From positions 253,001-317,000 of the forward strand of contig NC_016585.1 of NCBI RefSeq assembly GCF_000283655.1: DNA of 64,000 nt, written 5' to 3'. Both the position numbers and the translations under genes were made by a program. The DNA comes from Azospirillum lipoferum 4B (GTDB lineage Bacteria > Pseudomonadota > Alphaproteobacteria > Azospirillales > Azospirillaceae). Within the stretch, counting starts at the first letter, position 1. Every line of letters begins with the position of its first letter. Positions 38,055 to 45,903 of the stretch are shown here, one piece after another. A model generated the notes under the pieces. That model was not told the DNA's origin, searched no databases, and saw only the letters and a program-made list of their open reading frames with translations.

Positions 38055-38291
38055 TCAGGCGACGTGCAGCTCGTGGAACTGGAGATGCTTGGGCCGGCGG
38101 CCGCGGCGCTTGGGAGCCGCGAAATTGGCGAGCGCCCCGTTCTCGCCGCGCAGTTCGGCATTCAGTTCCTGAACGCACCGCTGCAGCAGTTCCTTTTCCC
38201 GCTGGTCTTCGCGGTCGGTGATCTCCAGGCAGCTCAGCTTGATCTCGACGAGGTCGATCAGCGTTTCGGCGCAACGGCGTGACAGGGTCAT
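38055..38291 (-). CDS. Small hypothetical protein with basic C-terminus
   Basis: This 78-aa protein has a helical coiled-coil-like N-terminal part (ETLIDLVEIKLSCLEITD, then EKELLQRCVQELNAELR) and a basic tail (APKRRGRRPKH). GGAGG lies six bases upstream of the start at 38291. It is convergent with the histidine kinase. The KRRGRRPK patch resembles an AT-hook-like DNA-binding segment. Family not recognised. Confidence 0.7.
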   Translation of the reverse strand: MTLSRRCAETLIDLVEIKLSCLEITDREDQREKELLQRCVQELNAELRGENGALANFAAPKRRGRRPKHLQFHELHVA

Positions 38292-38516
38292 CGAATCCTC
38301 CACGGCATCGGGGTGCGGCGTCACTGTCCTGTGGGGCGGGCCTTTCGGAATCGACCTCGCACGACGGAGTTGAGCGTCACCCAGGCTTCCTGTTGGGTTT
38401 TTTGTTGCTCATGGTCGCATCATAACCGACGACCGTTAAAAAGTACCTAAAATTTTATACAGATTTGTCCCTTCCTATCGTTTTTCGGGAAAAGCGGATT
38501 TTGGCCTCCGTAAGCG

Positions 38517-38545
38517 TTGACAAGGCTACGGCTGGCCATTAGAAA
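38517..38545 (+). promoter_or_regulatory. Sigma-70-type promoter for tRNA-Ser
   Basis: TTGACA (38517-38522), a 17-bp spacer and TAGAAA (38540-38545) precede the tRNA by 43 bp. The rest of the ~295-bp gap from 38292 is AT-richer than average and shows no gene. Confidence 0.7.
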
Positions 38546-38587
38546 CCTCCCCACGCCAGCGGTGCCCCACGGGACACCGCACTGGCT

Positions 38588-38680
38588 GGAGGGGTGGCCG
38601 AGTGGCTGAAGGCAACGGTTTGCTAAACCGTCATAGGGTTTAAAGCCCTATCGTGGGTTCGAATCCCATCCCCTCCGCCA
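38588..38680 (+). tRNA. tRNA-Ser (anticodon GCU)
   Basis: The 93-nt molecule folds with acceptor stem GGAGGGG/CCCCTCC, discriminator G and encoded CCA. The D-arm is GCCGAGTGGCTGAAGGC, the anticodon arm ACGGTTTGCTAAACCGT (anticodon GCT), then the long variable arm typical of serine tRNAs and the T-arm GTGGGTTCGAATCCCAT. It reads AGC/AGU. Confidence 0.98.
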
Positions 38681-39021
38681 TCTTGGCACTCGCGCCGCTT
38701 CGCCGCGCATCAAGAAGTCAGACAAAATCAACGCTCCCGACGACGCAGCAATACCTCTGCGGCTCGTCGTCGAACGCCGGGATGCGCGTTTCAATGATGG
38801 GGCCGTTGATGGGTAGCGGTCCCGCCCATCATGTCGACCGGCTTTGCACACCCGCACCTGTCATCCGGCCCCCATCAAAGTCCCTACTGAATCGCGGCGT
38901 AGAACTGCAGCGATAGGCCGCTGGACCCACAGCCCCAACCGGCGCCGTGACATCGGCCGTGACAGGGGCCGAACGGAGCCGGACGGGACGGGGACAATCC
39001 TCACCCCGTCCCACCGCACCG
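38681..39021. other. Intergenic region after tRNA-Ser, no clear gene
   Basis: About 340 bp between the tRNA and znuA. Reading frames here lack ribosome sites and have no sensible composition. No second copy of the tRNA 3' end, integrase or attachment site is seen nearby. I see no identifiable feature. Confidence 0.5.
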
Positions 39022-39942
39022 TCAGGACGCGGGCGCCAGCGCCTTGGTGAACTGACTCAGATTGTGGCGCATCATGTCGATGTAGGTCGCGGCCGGCCCG
39101 TCCGCCGGCGACAGCGCGTCGGAATAGACCCGGCCGCCGATGCGCGCACCGGTCTCCCGTCCGATCTGCTCCAGCAGGCGCGGGTCGGCGATGGTCTCGA
39201 CGAAGACGGCCTTGATCTTCTCCTTCTTGATCTGGCGGATCAGCCTGGCGATGTCGCCGGCCGACGCCTCCGCTTCGGTCGACATGCCGACGGGGGCGAG
39301 GAAGGTCACGCCGTAGGCCTTGCCGTAATAGCCGAAGGCATCGTGCGAGGTGACGATCTTGCGGTCCTTGCGTGGGATCGGTTTCAGCGCGGCCTTGATC
39401 TCCGCCTCCACCGCGTCGAGCTTGGCCTTGTAGGCGGCATGGTTCGCCCGCAGGGTGTCGGCCTTGGCCGGAGCCACCGCGACCAGACCTTTCAGGATGT
39501 TGTCGGCGTAGATTTTGGCGTTGGCGACCGACTGCCAGGCATGCGGATCGTGGGCGTGGCCGTGACCATGCTCCTCGTGCCCCGCCTCGTCATGCTCCTC
39601 CTCGCCGGCGATGGGCTTGACGCCGGTGCTGGTGACGGTCACCGGTCCCTTGTAGCCGGAGGCCTTGACCAGCCGGTCGATCCAGCCCTCCATCCCCAGA
39701 CCGTTGACGACGACGAGGTTGGCGGTTCCGAGCGCACGGGCGTCGGCGGGGGTCGGCTCGTAGACATGGGCGTCGCCGTCGGGGCCGACCAGGGTCGTCA
39801 CCGCGACCTCGTCGCCGCCGATCTGGCGGACCATGTCGCCGAGGATGGTGAAGGTGGCGACCACCTTCACCGGTTCGGCCAGCGCGGGAAGCGCGAGCAG
39901 CGCCAGCGCCGCCGTCAGCGAAACGGCGAATATGCGTTTCAT
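39022..39942 (-). CDS. znuA: Zinc ABC transporter periplasmic binding protein ZnuA
   Basis: This 306-aa exported zinc receptor has a signal peptide to about residue 22 (ALPALAEP). The cluster-9 binding fold follows, with the His ligand region GDAHVYEPTPAD, a His/Glu-rich zinc-sensing loop (HDEAGHEEHGHGHAHDPHAW), TSHDAFGYYGKAYG and a C-terminal ETIADPRLLEQI. AAGGAG lies ten bases before the start at 39942. It is the last gene of the Zur-box operon, 32 bp after znuB. Confidence 0.95.
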   Translation of the reverse strand: MKRIFAVSLTAALALLALPALAEPVKVVATFTILGDMVRQIGGDEVAVTTLVGPDGDAHVYEPTPADARALGTANLVVVNGLGMEGWIDRLVKASGYKGPVTVTSTGVKPIAGEEEHDEAGHEEHGHGHAHDPHAWQSVANAKIYADNILKGLVAVAPAKADTLRANHAAYKAKLDAVEAEIKAALKPIPRKDRKIVTSHDAFGYYGKAYGVTFLAPVGMSTEAEASAGDIARLIRQIKKEKIKAVFVETIADPRLLEQIGRETGARIGGRVYSDALSPADGPAATYIDMMRHNLSQFTKALAPAS

Positions 39943-39974
39943 CGGGGAGTTCTCCTTGGATGGGGCCATGGACA

Positions 39975-40859
39975 TCAGGCCTCCAGATGCCGGCCGGGAA
40001 ACCAGCGTGTGCGCAGGCTGCCGATGGGACCCATCGTCAGGGACAGCAGATAGCCGGCCCCGGCGGCCAGGACGATGGACGGTCCCGACGGCAGGTTGAG
40101 GTGGAAGGACAGCAGCAGCCCGCCGATGCCCGACGCGAAGGCCAGCGCCATGGCGGTCAGCGCCAGCGTGGCGATCCCCTCGGCCCAGAAGCGGGCGGAG
40201 GCGGCCGGCAGCATCATCAGCCCCACGGCCATCAGCGTTCCGAGCGCCTGGAAACCGCCGACGAGGTTGAGGACGACCAGCACCAGAAAAAGCAGGTGGC
40301 ACAGCGCGCCCAGCCGCCCTCCCGTGCCGCCGACCGTGCGCAGGAAGCCGGGGTCGAAGCATTCCACCACGAGCGGGCGGTAGAGCAGAGCCAGCGTCAG
40401 CAGAGTGACGGTCGCGATGCCGGCGACCAGCAGCAGACCGGCGTCGTCCACCGCCAGGATGGTGCCGAACAGCACATGCATCAGGTCGACGTTGCTGCCG
40501 CGCAGCGAGACGATCAGCACGCCGCCGGCCAGCGAGATCAGATAGAAGGCGGCGAAGCTGGCATCCTCGCGCAAGGCGGTGACCCGCGACACCAGCCCGG
40601 CGAGCAGCGCCACCGCCAGCCCGGCGAGAAAGCCGCCGATGCTCATCGCCCACAAGGACAGGCCGGCGGCGAGAAAGCCGATGGCGGCGCCGGGTAGCAC
40701 GGCGTGGGACATGGCGTCGCCCATCAGGCTCATCCGCCGCAACACCAGAAGAACCCCCACCGGGCCGCAACCGAGGGACAGGGCCAGGCAGGCGGCCAAC
40801 GCGCGGCGCATGAAGGCGAATTCCAGGAAGGGGCCGACCGCGAAGTCGTAAAGGGTCAT
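39975..40859 (-). CDS. znuB: Zinc ABC transporter permease ZnuB
   Basis: This 294-aa inner-membrane permease has eight or nine hydrophobic segments. GPVGVLLVLRRMSLMGDAMSHAVLPG near the N-terminus is the ABC-3 family signature. It forms the zinc channel with ZnuC ATPase. The start overlaps the znuC stop by 4 bp (ATGA). Confidence 0.95.
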   Translation of the reverse strand: MTLYDFAVGPFLEFAFMRRALAACLALSLGCGPVGVLLVLRRMSLMGDAMSHAVLPGAAIGFLAAGLSLWAMSIGGFLAGLAVALLAGLVSRVTALREDASFAAFYLISLAGGVLIVSLRGSNVDLMHVLFGTILAVDDAGLLLVAGIATVTLLTLALLYRPLVVECFDPGFLRTVGGTGGRLGALCHLLFLVLVVLNLVGGFQALGTLMAVGLMMLPAASARFWAEGIATLALTAMALAFASGIGGLLLSFHLNLPSGPSIVLAAGAGYLLSLTMGPIGSLRTRWFPGRHLEA

Positions 40860-41626
40860 GGCGCGGACCTCCGGCAGAGGGCGGCCTTGTCATCCCAGGA
40901 TTCCGCCATGGCGCGGGCGCGGATGAGGTTGGCGGGGGCCAGCGCATCGGCGGTGCTGCCCCAGGCGACCGGCTCGCGCGCCAGCAGAAGCGTGTCGGGA
41001 AAATGGCTGCGGACCTGCTCCAGGTCATGCAGCACGGCGACCACGGTGCGTCTTTCGCCATGCCAGCGGCGCACGACATCGAGCAGGTCGGCGGTCGTCC
41101 TGGCGTCGATGGCGGTGAAGGGCTCGTCGAGCAGGATCAGGCGGGCATCCTGCAGCAGCAGGCGGGCGAACAGCACGCGCTGGAACTGGCCGGCCGACAG
41201 GGCGGCGATCGGGCGCCGTTCGAAGCCGGACAGGCCGACCGCGGCCAGCGCCTCTTCCGCCTGCCGCATCAATGCGCGCCCGATGGACCGGAAAAGCCCG
41301 ACCCGCCGCCAATGTCCAAGCAGGACGGTGTCGAGCACGTCGATGGGAAAATCGCGTTCGATCTCGGCCTGCTGGGGCAGATAGGCAATGTCGGCGGCGG
41401 TCAGGCCATGCAGCGTCACCCGGCCGTCGAGCGGGCGCAAGGCGCCGACCATCGCCTTGAGCAAGGTGCTCTTGCCGGCGCCGTTCGGGCCGACCACGGC
41501 GGTAAGCGAGCCGTCCCGGAAGCCGCCGCTCAGGTGGTGAACCGCCGGGTGCCGCCGGTATCCCAGGGTAAGGTCGGTCAGGCGGATGAGCGGCGGCGCC
41601 ATCGCATCGGGATTGAAGAACGTCAT
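40856..41626 (-). CDS. znuC: Zinc ABC transporter ATP-binding protein ZnuC
   Basis: This 256-aa ATPase has Walker A GPNGAGKS at residues 46-53, signature LSAGQF and Walker B LILLDEPF. The sequence between (YLPQQAEIERDFPIDV) is typical for metal-uptake ABC ATPases. The start at 41626 follows the stop of a 41-codon gene by one base; the longer in-frame reading overlaps that gene and is unlikely. Confidence 0.93.
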   Translation of the reverse strand: MTFFNPDAMAPPLIRLTDLTLGYRRHPAVHHLSGGFRDGSLTAVVGPNGAGKSTLLKAMVGALRPLDGRVTLHGLTAADIAYLPQQAEIERDFPIDVLDTVLLGHWRRVGLFRSIGRALMRQAEEALAAVGLSGFERRPIAALSAGQFQRVLFARLLLQDARLILLDEPFTAIDARTTADLLDVVRRWHGERRTVVAVLHDLEQVRSHFPDTLLLAREPVAWGSTADALAPANLIRARAMAESWDDKAALCRRSAP

Positions 41627-41627
41627 G

Positions 41628-41753
41628 TCAGATCGTCCAGTCCAGCGCCCAGAAGACGGCCAGCCAGAGGAGGGCGCAGAGGAGGGCGGCCACGGCGACC
41701 CGTGCCGGTGCGGAGGCGGCCAACGGCGAGCGCGGGCGGTCAATGGTCGTCAT
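41628..41753 (-). CDS. 41-aa single-span membrane protein inside the zinc operon
   Basis: A short frame encodes MTTIDRPRSPLAASAPARV, then a hydrophobic helix (VAALLCALLWLAVFWALDW) and TI. Its ATG overlaps the DUF1826 stop by 14 bp, and its stop is one base before the znuC start. This tight packing in a Zur-box operon argues for a real translated protein. The N-terminus is basic and the helix C-terminal, so it is likely a small inner-membrane protein, perhaps a transporter accessory. No family recognised. Confidence 0.7.
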   Translation of the reverse strand: MTTIDRPRSPLAASAPARVAVAALLCALLWLAVFWALDWTI

Positions 41754-42426
41754 GGTCGAGGCAGAGCAGCAGACGCGGCGCGCCGGACGGGTCGGCGGGG
41801 GGCGAACGGTGGACGAGACCCCGCCCCCGGTTGCCGGGCCACTCCTCGCCTTTCAACAGTGCGACGTGACCGGCGCGAAGCGTGCGGAGATGGCGGGGGT
41901 CCGGCAGCACGGCATCGTTGTCGCCCCGGCCCAGGGCGGAGCGGATGACGGCCCCGTTCGGCAGCCAGTGCGTTCCGCTCCCCTGGTAGGTGCAGAGCAG
42001 ACGCAGGCCGACATGGTCGACATGGAAGAACCGGCAACCGTCATCGGCCACGCTGTCGAGCCGCAGCCGGATCGCCGGGCATCCGACGATGTCGGTGTAG
42101 ACCTGCACCAGGCGGACGATGTCGCGGAGCAGCGGCCCATCGATCCAGCGGGAGGGCAGGGCCGCGGCCAGATCCTCCGCCGCATCCTCTGCCGTGGTGG
42201 CGAGACGGAAGGACGGACGGTCGACCGTTCCCAGCCTTGCGCATTGGGCGGCAATTCCGGCCGGCAGACGGCGTTGCCACACGGCCAGAGTCACGCCGGA
42301 CCGGAGAATTGCGGACAGCGCGCCGGATGTGCGGCACAGGGCGACGTGACCATCCCCTTCCCGTCGCTGGGGATGGGGCGTTGTCACGGGAGCCAGGGAG
42401 TGGGAAAGGCTGCTCATGCGGTCCAT
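41740..42426 (-). CDS. DUF1826 family protein, first gene of the zinc operon
   Basis: This 228-aa soluble protein resembles DUF1826, a family often found beside Zur-regulated genes. Segments include GLVQVYTDIVGCPAIRLRLD-like VRLVQVYTDIVGCPAIRL, FFHVDHVGLRLLCTYQGSG and the metal-ligand-like ending HRSPPADPSGAP to LDHDDH. Its function is not known; a role in zinc handling is inferred from context. The start at 42426 (or MSSL at 42417) lies 20 bp from a Zur-like box. It leads into the 41-aa protein and znuCBA. Confidence 0.8.
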   Translation of the reverse strand: MDRMSSLSHSLAPVTTPHPQRREGDGHVALCRTSGALSAILRSGVTLAVWQRRLPAGIAAQCARLGTVDRPSFRLATTAEDAAEDLAAALPSRWIDGPLLRDIVRLVQVYTDIVGCPAIRLRLDSVADDGCRFFHVDHVGLRLLCTYQGSGTHWLPNGAVIRSALGRGDNDAVLPDPRHLRTLRAGHVALLKGEEWPGNRGRGLVHRSPPADPSGAPRLLLCLDHDDH

Positions 42427-42445
42427 GGGGATCAGTGTCTCGCAT

Positions 42446-42467
42446 ACGTTATGTTATATCATAACGT
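42446..42467. promoter_or_regulatory. Zur-box-like palindrome
   Basis: ACGTTATG and CATAACGT (42446-42453 and 42460-42467) flank TTATAT. The core TGTTATATcATAAC closely resembles the Zur consensus of proteobacteria. It is 20 bp upstream of the DUF1826 start, ideal for zinc-dependent repression of the operon. Confidence 0.85.
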
Positions 42468-42552
42468 GATAGACAAGAGCGCTTTTGTGCGGCCGATCCC
42501 GGCGGCGAGAACCGGCATCCCGACCGGTCCGCATGGCCCGAACGGCCGGCGG

Positions 42553-42581
42553 TTGACAGGGCCGCGGCCTGCCTCTATCAC
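42553..42581 (+). promoter_or_regulatory. Sigma-70-type promoter for the cobalamin riboswitch transcript
   Basis: TTGACA (42553-42558), a 17-bp spacer and TATCAC (42576-42581) lie just upstream of the riboswitch, giving a start near 42588. Confidence 0.7.
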
Positions 42582-42591
42582 CACAGGCATT

Positions 42592-42791
42592 GTCGGCGGT
42601 TCTCCCAGGTGCAAGCCGGGAGATTAAAAGGGAACGACGGAAGCGACAGGCGTCCAGGCCTGATGCAAGCCGTGGCTGTCCCCGCAACTGTGAGCGGCGA
42701 GTCGGTGCCAACGAGCCACTGACCGGAGATCCATGGATCCCGGTCGGGAAGGCGGTGCCGGATGACGACCCGCGAGCCAGGAGACCTGCCT
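42592..42791 (+). ncRNA. Cobalamin (B12) riboswitch
   Basis: The conserved pieces appear in order: AGGTGCAAGCCGGGAGATTA with AAAAGGGAA, then GTGGCTGTCCCCGCAACTGT and GAGCGGCGAGTC, CCACTGACCGG, GGGAAGGC, and GACCCGCGAGCCAGGAGACC with TGCC, the B12 box. All match the class I cobalamin riboswitch. A 7-bp hairpin at 42809-42832 may be part of the expression platform. Binding adenosylcobalamin should reduce expression of the DUF1636 unit downstream. Confidence 0.96.
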
Positions 42792-42832
42792 CCGACAGCG
42801 TCACTCTGCCTTCGATCGGGGTGTGTCGAAGG

Positions 42833-43246
42833 TGCGGAAACCCGTCGTGGTGACGCGTCCATTGGCGTTGCCGCGGCCGGAGTCCGGGATGATCGATCCT
42901 CCCTGAAGCATGTCGCGGGTGAATGGTTCTCCAGGCGCGGGTTCTCGCGTCGTGGCGTCCGTTCGGCAACGCCCGTTCAATGGCTCCGGTCTCCGGGGCC
43001 GGCATGGATGTGTGGCCCCGGACGGGTGGCTTTGCGGCCGCACCGCTTGTCCGAACCCGCCTCCATGCCTGCAGCAGGACGTGGCAGAGCATGCAGACAA
43101 GCCGTTCCATCAAGCATTTGCGCCTGCGGTTCGCCCCGGTCGGCTTTGCGTCCGGTCTCGGGGTTGCGGCCGCCGCGCCGGACCGCTCGGCCTATGCCGG
43201 CCTGTCCGCGCGCGTCTGACCCGCCATTTCCGGGAGATTCCAATCC
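42833..43246 (+). other. Long leader between riboswitch and first believable gene
   Basis: About 415 bp with open frames in several phases, but none with both a good ribosome site and recognisable product. A 42-codon frame ending at 43219 (MQTSRSIKHLRLRFAPVG...) has a hydrophobic middle and a weak AGGACG site, but I cannot support it. This could be a decayed gene or an extended regulatory leader. Confidence 0.4.
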
Positions 43247-43345
43247 ATGAGCAGCGCTTCCTCCGCGCCCTTCGCCGTGACGCGGGCCGCCGACATCCCG
43301 GTGGTGCTTCCCCAATGTCCAACCATGATCCAGTCCGGAGACTGA
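43247..43345 (+). CDS. 32-codon leader ORF upstream of DUF1636
   Basis: A short frame (MSSASSAPFAVTRAADIPVV... ending QSGD) has GGGAGA nine bases before its ATG and ends 6 bp before the DUF1636 start. It may be a real small protein, a translational leader or the degraded end of a gene. It contains one Cys (PQCPT). No family recognised. Confidence 0.45.
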   Translation: MSSASSAPFAVTRAADIPVVLPQCPTMIQSGD

Positions 43346-43351
43346 CCAGCC

Positions 43352-43747
43352 ATGTCCATCGAGGTGATCGTTTGCGAAACCTGCCGGCAGCCCGGAACCG
43401 GGTCCGGCACCGGACCTGCGGCGGAGCCGGAGACCGGGTGGACCGGAGCGATGTTCGCCGCCCTGCTCGAGGGGGTTCTCGCCTCCGCCGGCGCCGACGA
43501 GGTCCGTGTCGGCACCATGCGCTGCCTGATGAGCTGCCGCCGCCCCTGCGTCGTCCACATCCGTTCGCCGGGGCGCATGGGCTATGTTCTCGGCGATCTG
43601 CCGCCCGAGCGGTCGGCCGTCGAAGCGCTCGTCGGCTATCTGCGGGCCTATGGCGCGACCGACAGCGGGGTCGTTGCGTACAGGGACTGGCCGGAGGGCG
43701 TCAAAGGGCGCTTCGTCGCCCGGATTCCCGCGCCCCCCGACCGATAA
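43352..43747 (+). CDS. DUF1636 family protein, B12-riboswitch-associated
   Basis: This 131-aa protein starts MSIEVIVCETCRQPG and has a second Cys pair in GTMRCLMSCRRPCVVHI, consistent with a small metal-binding, ferredoxin-like fold. The DUF1636 family is frequently found in cobalamin and cobalt gene neighbourhoods. Here it is the first full gene after a cobalamin riboswitch, so a role in B12 or cobalt economy is inferred. Convergent with the small cupin gene. Confidence 0.8.
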   Translation: MSIEVIVCETCRQPGTGSGTGPAAEPETGWTGAMFAALLEGVLASAGADEVRVGTMRCLMSCRRPCVVHIRSPGRMGYVLGDLPPERSAVEALVGYLRAYGATDSGVVAYRDWPEGVKGRFVARIPAPPDR

Positions 43748-43766
43748 GGCGCTTGCCCGGCCGGCT

Positions 43767-44066
43767 TCAGCCTTCCTGGAGCAGTTCGACCTCGACGAAC
43801 ACGATGTCCGCGGTGCCGTTGTTGAGGACATTGTGGCTGACGCCGGCCTTGCGGAAGTAGGACCGTCCCGGCTCCAAGGGGAACTGCCGCTCCGATCCGT
43901 CCGGATCCATTATGGTGAAGGCACCCGAGGTGATGGGCACGATCACATAGTCATAGCCATGGACATGGGCACCGGTCTCGGCTCCCGGCACCAGACGCCA
44001 TTCGGTGACACGGGTGCGTTCGCCTTCGACATGCGTCACCGAAACGGCCTGTGGGCGCGTGCTCAT
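43767..44066 (-). CDS. Small cupin-domain protein
   Basis: This 99-aa single-domain cupin contains HVHGYDYVIVPITSG (first motif with H-x-H) and GVSHNVLNNG (second motif His). GAGGA lies upstream of the start at 44066; a longer reading adds Arg-rich sequence. It could bind a metal and a small ligand. It ends 19 bp from DUF1636, convergent, and sits upstream of the OxlT cluster, but no function is assigned. Confidence 0.82.
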   Translation of the reverse strand: MSTRPQAVSVTHVEGERTRVTEWRLVPGAETGAHVHGYDYVIVPITSGAFTIMDPDGSERQFPLEPGRSYFRKAGVSHNVLNNGTADIVFVEVELLQEG

Positions 44067-44244
44067 CGCATTCCTCATCCATCGTTCGAACCTGTCCGTG
44101 GAGCGTAGCACGCAAAGCCTTGAAATGCCGGAAGGAAAGCCGTGCGGCACCTTGGCCCGCCGCACCGCTTCCATCGGTGATTCCTTGCCGTCCGATCCGG
44201 CCCCAAGGGCAGATGCGCCGGAACAGGCGTCCTTCCGGCTGCGG

Positions 44245-45552
44245 TCAGTCGGCCAGCCGGGTGGTCAGGCGCGGTGCCGTGCCGGTGGCGGCGGCGATGT
44301 AGCGGGCGCGCCGCGGCTTCAGGACGAACAGGGCGAGGAAGGCGGCCAGCGCATTGACGATGGCGACGCTGTAGAAGACGGTCTGCCAGCTGCCGGTCGC
44401 CTCGACCATCAGGTTGCCGATGGGGACCAGCAGGGCCGCCGTGCCCTTGGCGGTATAGAGCAGCCCGGCATTGGTCGCGGCGAAGCGCGAGCCGAAGGTA
44501 TCGCCGCAGCAGGCCGGAAACAGGCTGAAGATCTCCCCCCAGGCGAAGAAGACGAGGCCGGTCAGGATGACGAAGGCCAGCGGGTCGGCGCCATAGGCGC
44601 TGAGCGCCATCACGCCCGCTGCTTCGATGGCGAAGGCGATGAACATGGTGTTCTCGCGGCCGATATGGTCGGACACCCAGCCGAAGAACGGCCGCGTGAT
44701 GCCGTTCATCACCCGGTCGATGGACAGGGCGAAGGTCAGGGCCGGCAGGGTCAGGCCCAGCATGCTGACCGGCGCATCGACCAGACCCATGTCGGCGGCG
44801 ATGGGGCCGAGCTGCGCCGTCACCATCAGCCCGCCGGCGGCGACCATGGTGAACATGGCGTACATGATCCAGAAGACGGGGGTGCGCAGCATCTCCTGCG
44901 GGGTGAAGTGGCGGCGCTCGGCCGCGGCGGTCGCGGTGCCGCGGGCATAGCCCGACATCGGTGGGTCGGCCAGGAACCAGGCCAGCACCAGGATCACCAG
45001 CCCCTGGCCCAGCCCGAAGACCATGAAGGTCTGTTCGAAGCCGGAGGTCTCGATCATGGTGGCGATCGGCACCACGGTGAGGGCGGAGCCGGCGCCGAAG
45101 CCGGCGGCGGTCAGGCCGGCGGCAAGGCCGCGGCGGTCGGGAAACCATTTCAGGGCGTTGCCGACGCAGGTGCCATAGACGCCGCCGGCGCCGATGCCGC
45201 CGATCACTGCGGCGAGATAGAGCAGAGTCAGCGAATCCGCCACCGCGTTCAGCGCCCAGGACAGGGCGCACAGAACGCCGCCGACCACCACGACGATGCG
45301 CGGACCGAATTTGTCGACGAACCATCCCTCCACCGGCACCAGCCAGGTTTCGGTGACGATGAAGATGGTGAAGGCCACCTGGATCGCGGTGCGACCCCAG
45401 CCATGCTTGTCGTCGATCGGCTCGACGAACAGGGTCCAGCCATATTGCAGGTTGGCGATCATCGACATGCAGACGATGCCGATGGCCAGCTGCATCCAGC
45501 GCCCGCCCCAGGGCGCGACCTGGGCGGTGTTGCCGTGCATCTCACGCACCAT
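44245..45552 (-). CDS. oxlT: OxlT-family MFS transporter (oxalate:formate antiporter family), copy 1
   Basis: This 435-aa inner-membrane carrier has about 12 TM segments. MQLAIGIVCMSMIANLQYGW and VEPIDDKHGWGRTAIQVAF are OxlT-type N-terminal features; GGIGAGGVYGTCVGNALKWF is also characteristic. It is about 75-80% similar by eye to copy 2 at 54997. GGGGAGG precedes the start at 45552. The palindrome TGGCATGCCA lies 143 bp upstream. Substrate is probably a dicarboxylate or C2-C3 acid; oxalate is inferred from family. Confidence 0.88.
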   Translation of the reverse strand: MVREMHGNTAQVAPWGGRWMQLAIGIVCMSMIANLQYGWTLFVEPIDDKHGWGRTAIQVAFTIFIVTETWLVPVEGWFVDKFGPRIVVVVGGVLCALSWALNAVADSLTLLYLAAVIGGIGAGGVYGTCVGNALKWFPDRRGLAAGLTAAGFGAGSALTVVPIATMIETSGFEQTFMVFGLGQGLVILVLAWFLADPPMSGYARGTATAAAERRHFTPQEMLRTPVFWIMYAMFTMVAAGGLMVTAQLGPIAADMGLVDAPVSMLGLTLPALTFALSIDRVMNGITRPFFGWVSDHIGRENTMFIAFAIEAAGVMALSAYGADPLAFVILTGLVFFAWGEIFSLFPACCGDTFGSRFAATNAGLLYTAKGTAALLVPIGNLMVEATGSWQTVFYSVAIVNALAAFLALFVLKPRRARYIAAATGTAPRLTTRLAD

Positions 45553-45903
45553 GTGTTTCCTCCCCGTTTTCACCCGACAAGACCTGTTCGGACGTCCGGA
45601 CCTTTTGCTTTTTCGTGGCTTTGCCGTGCGCTTTTTGGTGTCTGGTCCGGAGAAGGCCATGGGACGGGGCGGCTCGGTGACAACTTATAGTTGCTGGCAT
45701 GCCAAATGCCCCATGCCCGCCTTAACGATCATCAGTTTGACGAACAGTGTCAATACAAAGCATTTTGCCGCGCCGCGGCGATCCGCTTTTTATCCAGCGG
45801 ATTCCGTCAGATTTCCGCGGATCGGAAAACTCCGGATCCGGAATCCGGCCGAATTGGCTAAGCCTTGCGATCGTGCTCGGCCGAATTGGAGGGAGTTGGA
45901 CCT
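45553..45903. other. Divergent regulatory region, oxlT copy 1 / thiE-like gene
   Basis: About 350 bp. TGGCATGCCA, a perfect 10-bp palindrome, is at 45695-45704, followed by AATGCCCCATGCC. No gene is seen. Confidence 0.55.
45695..45704. promoter_or_regulatory. Operator-like palindrome upstream of oxlT copy 1
   Basis: TGGCATGCCA is a variant of the TGGTATACCA motif found in front of other genes of this region. It is 143 bp upstream of the OxlT copy 1 start. Confidence 0.5.

Noticed and set aside
38681-39021. Possible integrative element downstream of tRNA-Ser
   Set aside because: There is no integrase, no duplicated tRNA 3' end and no change in gene content; znuA follows normally.
42910-43860. 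Long + strand frame after the B12 riboswitch
   Set aside because: It is Arg/Pro/Gly-rich, has no ribosome site and overlaps DUF1636 and the cupin gene in another phase. It shows no recognisable family.
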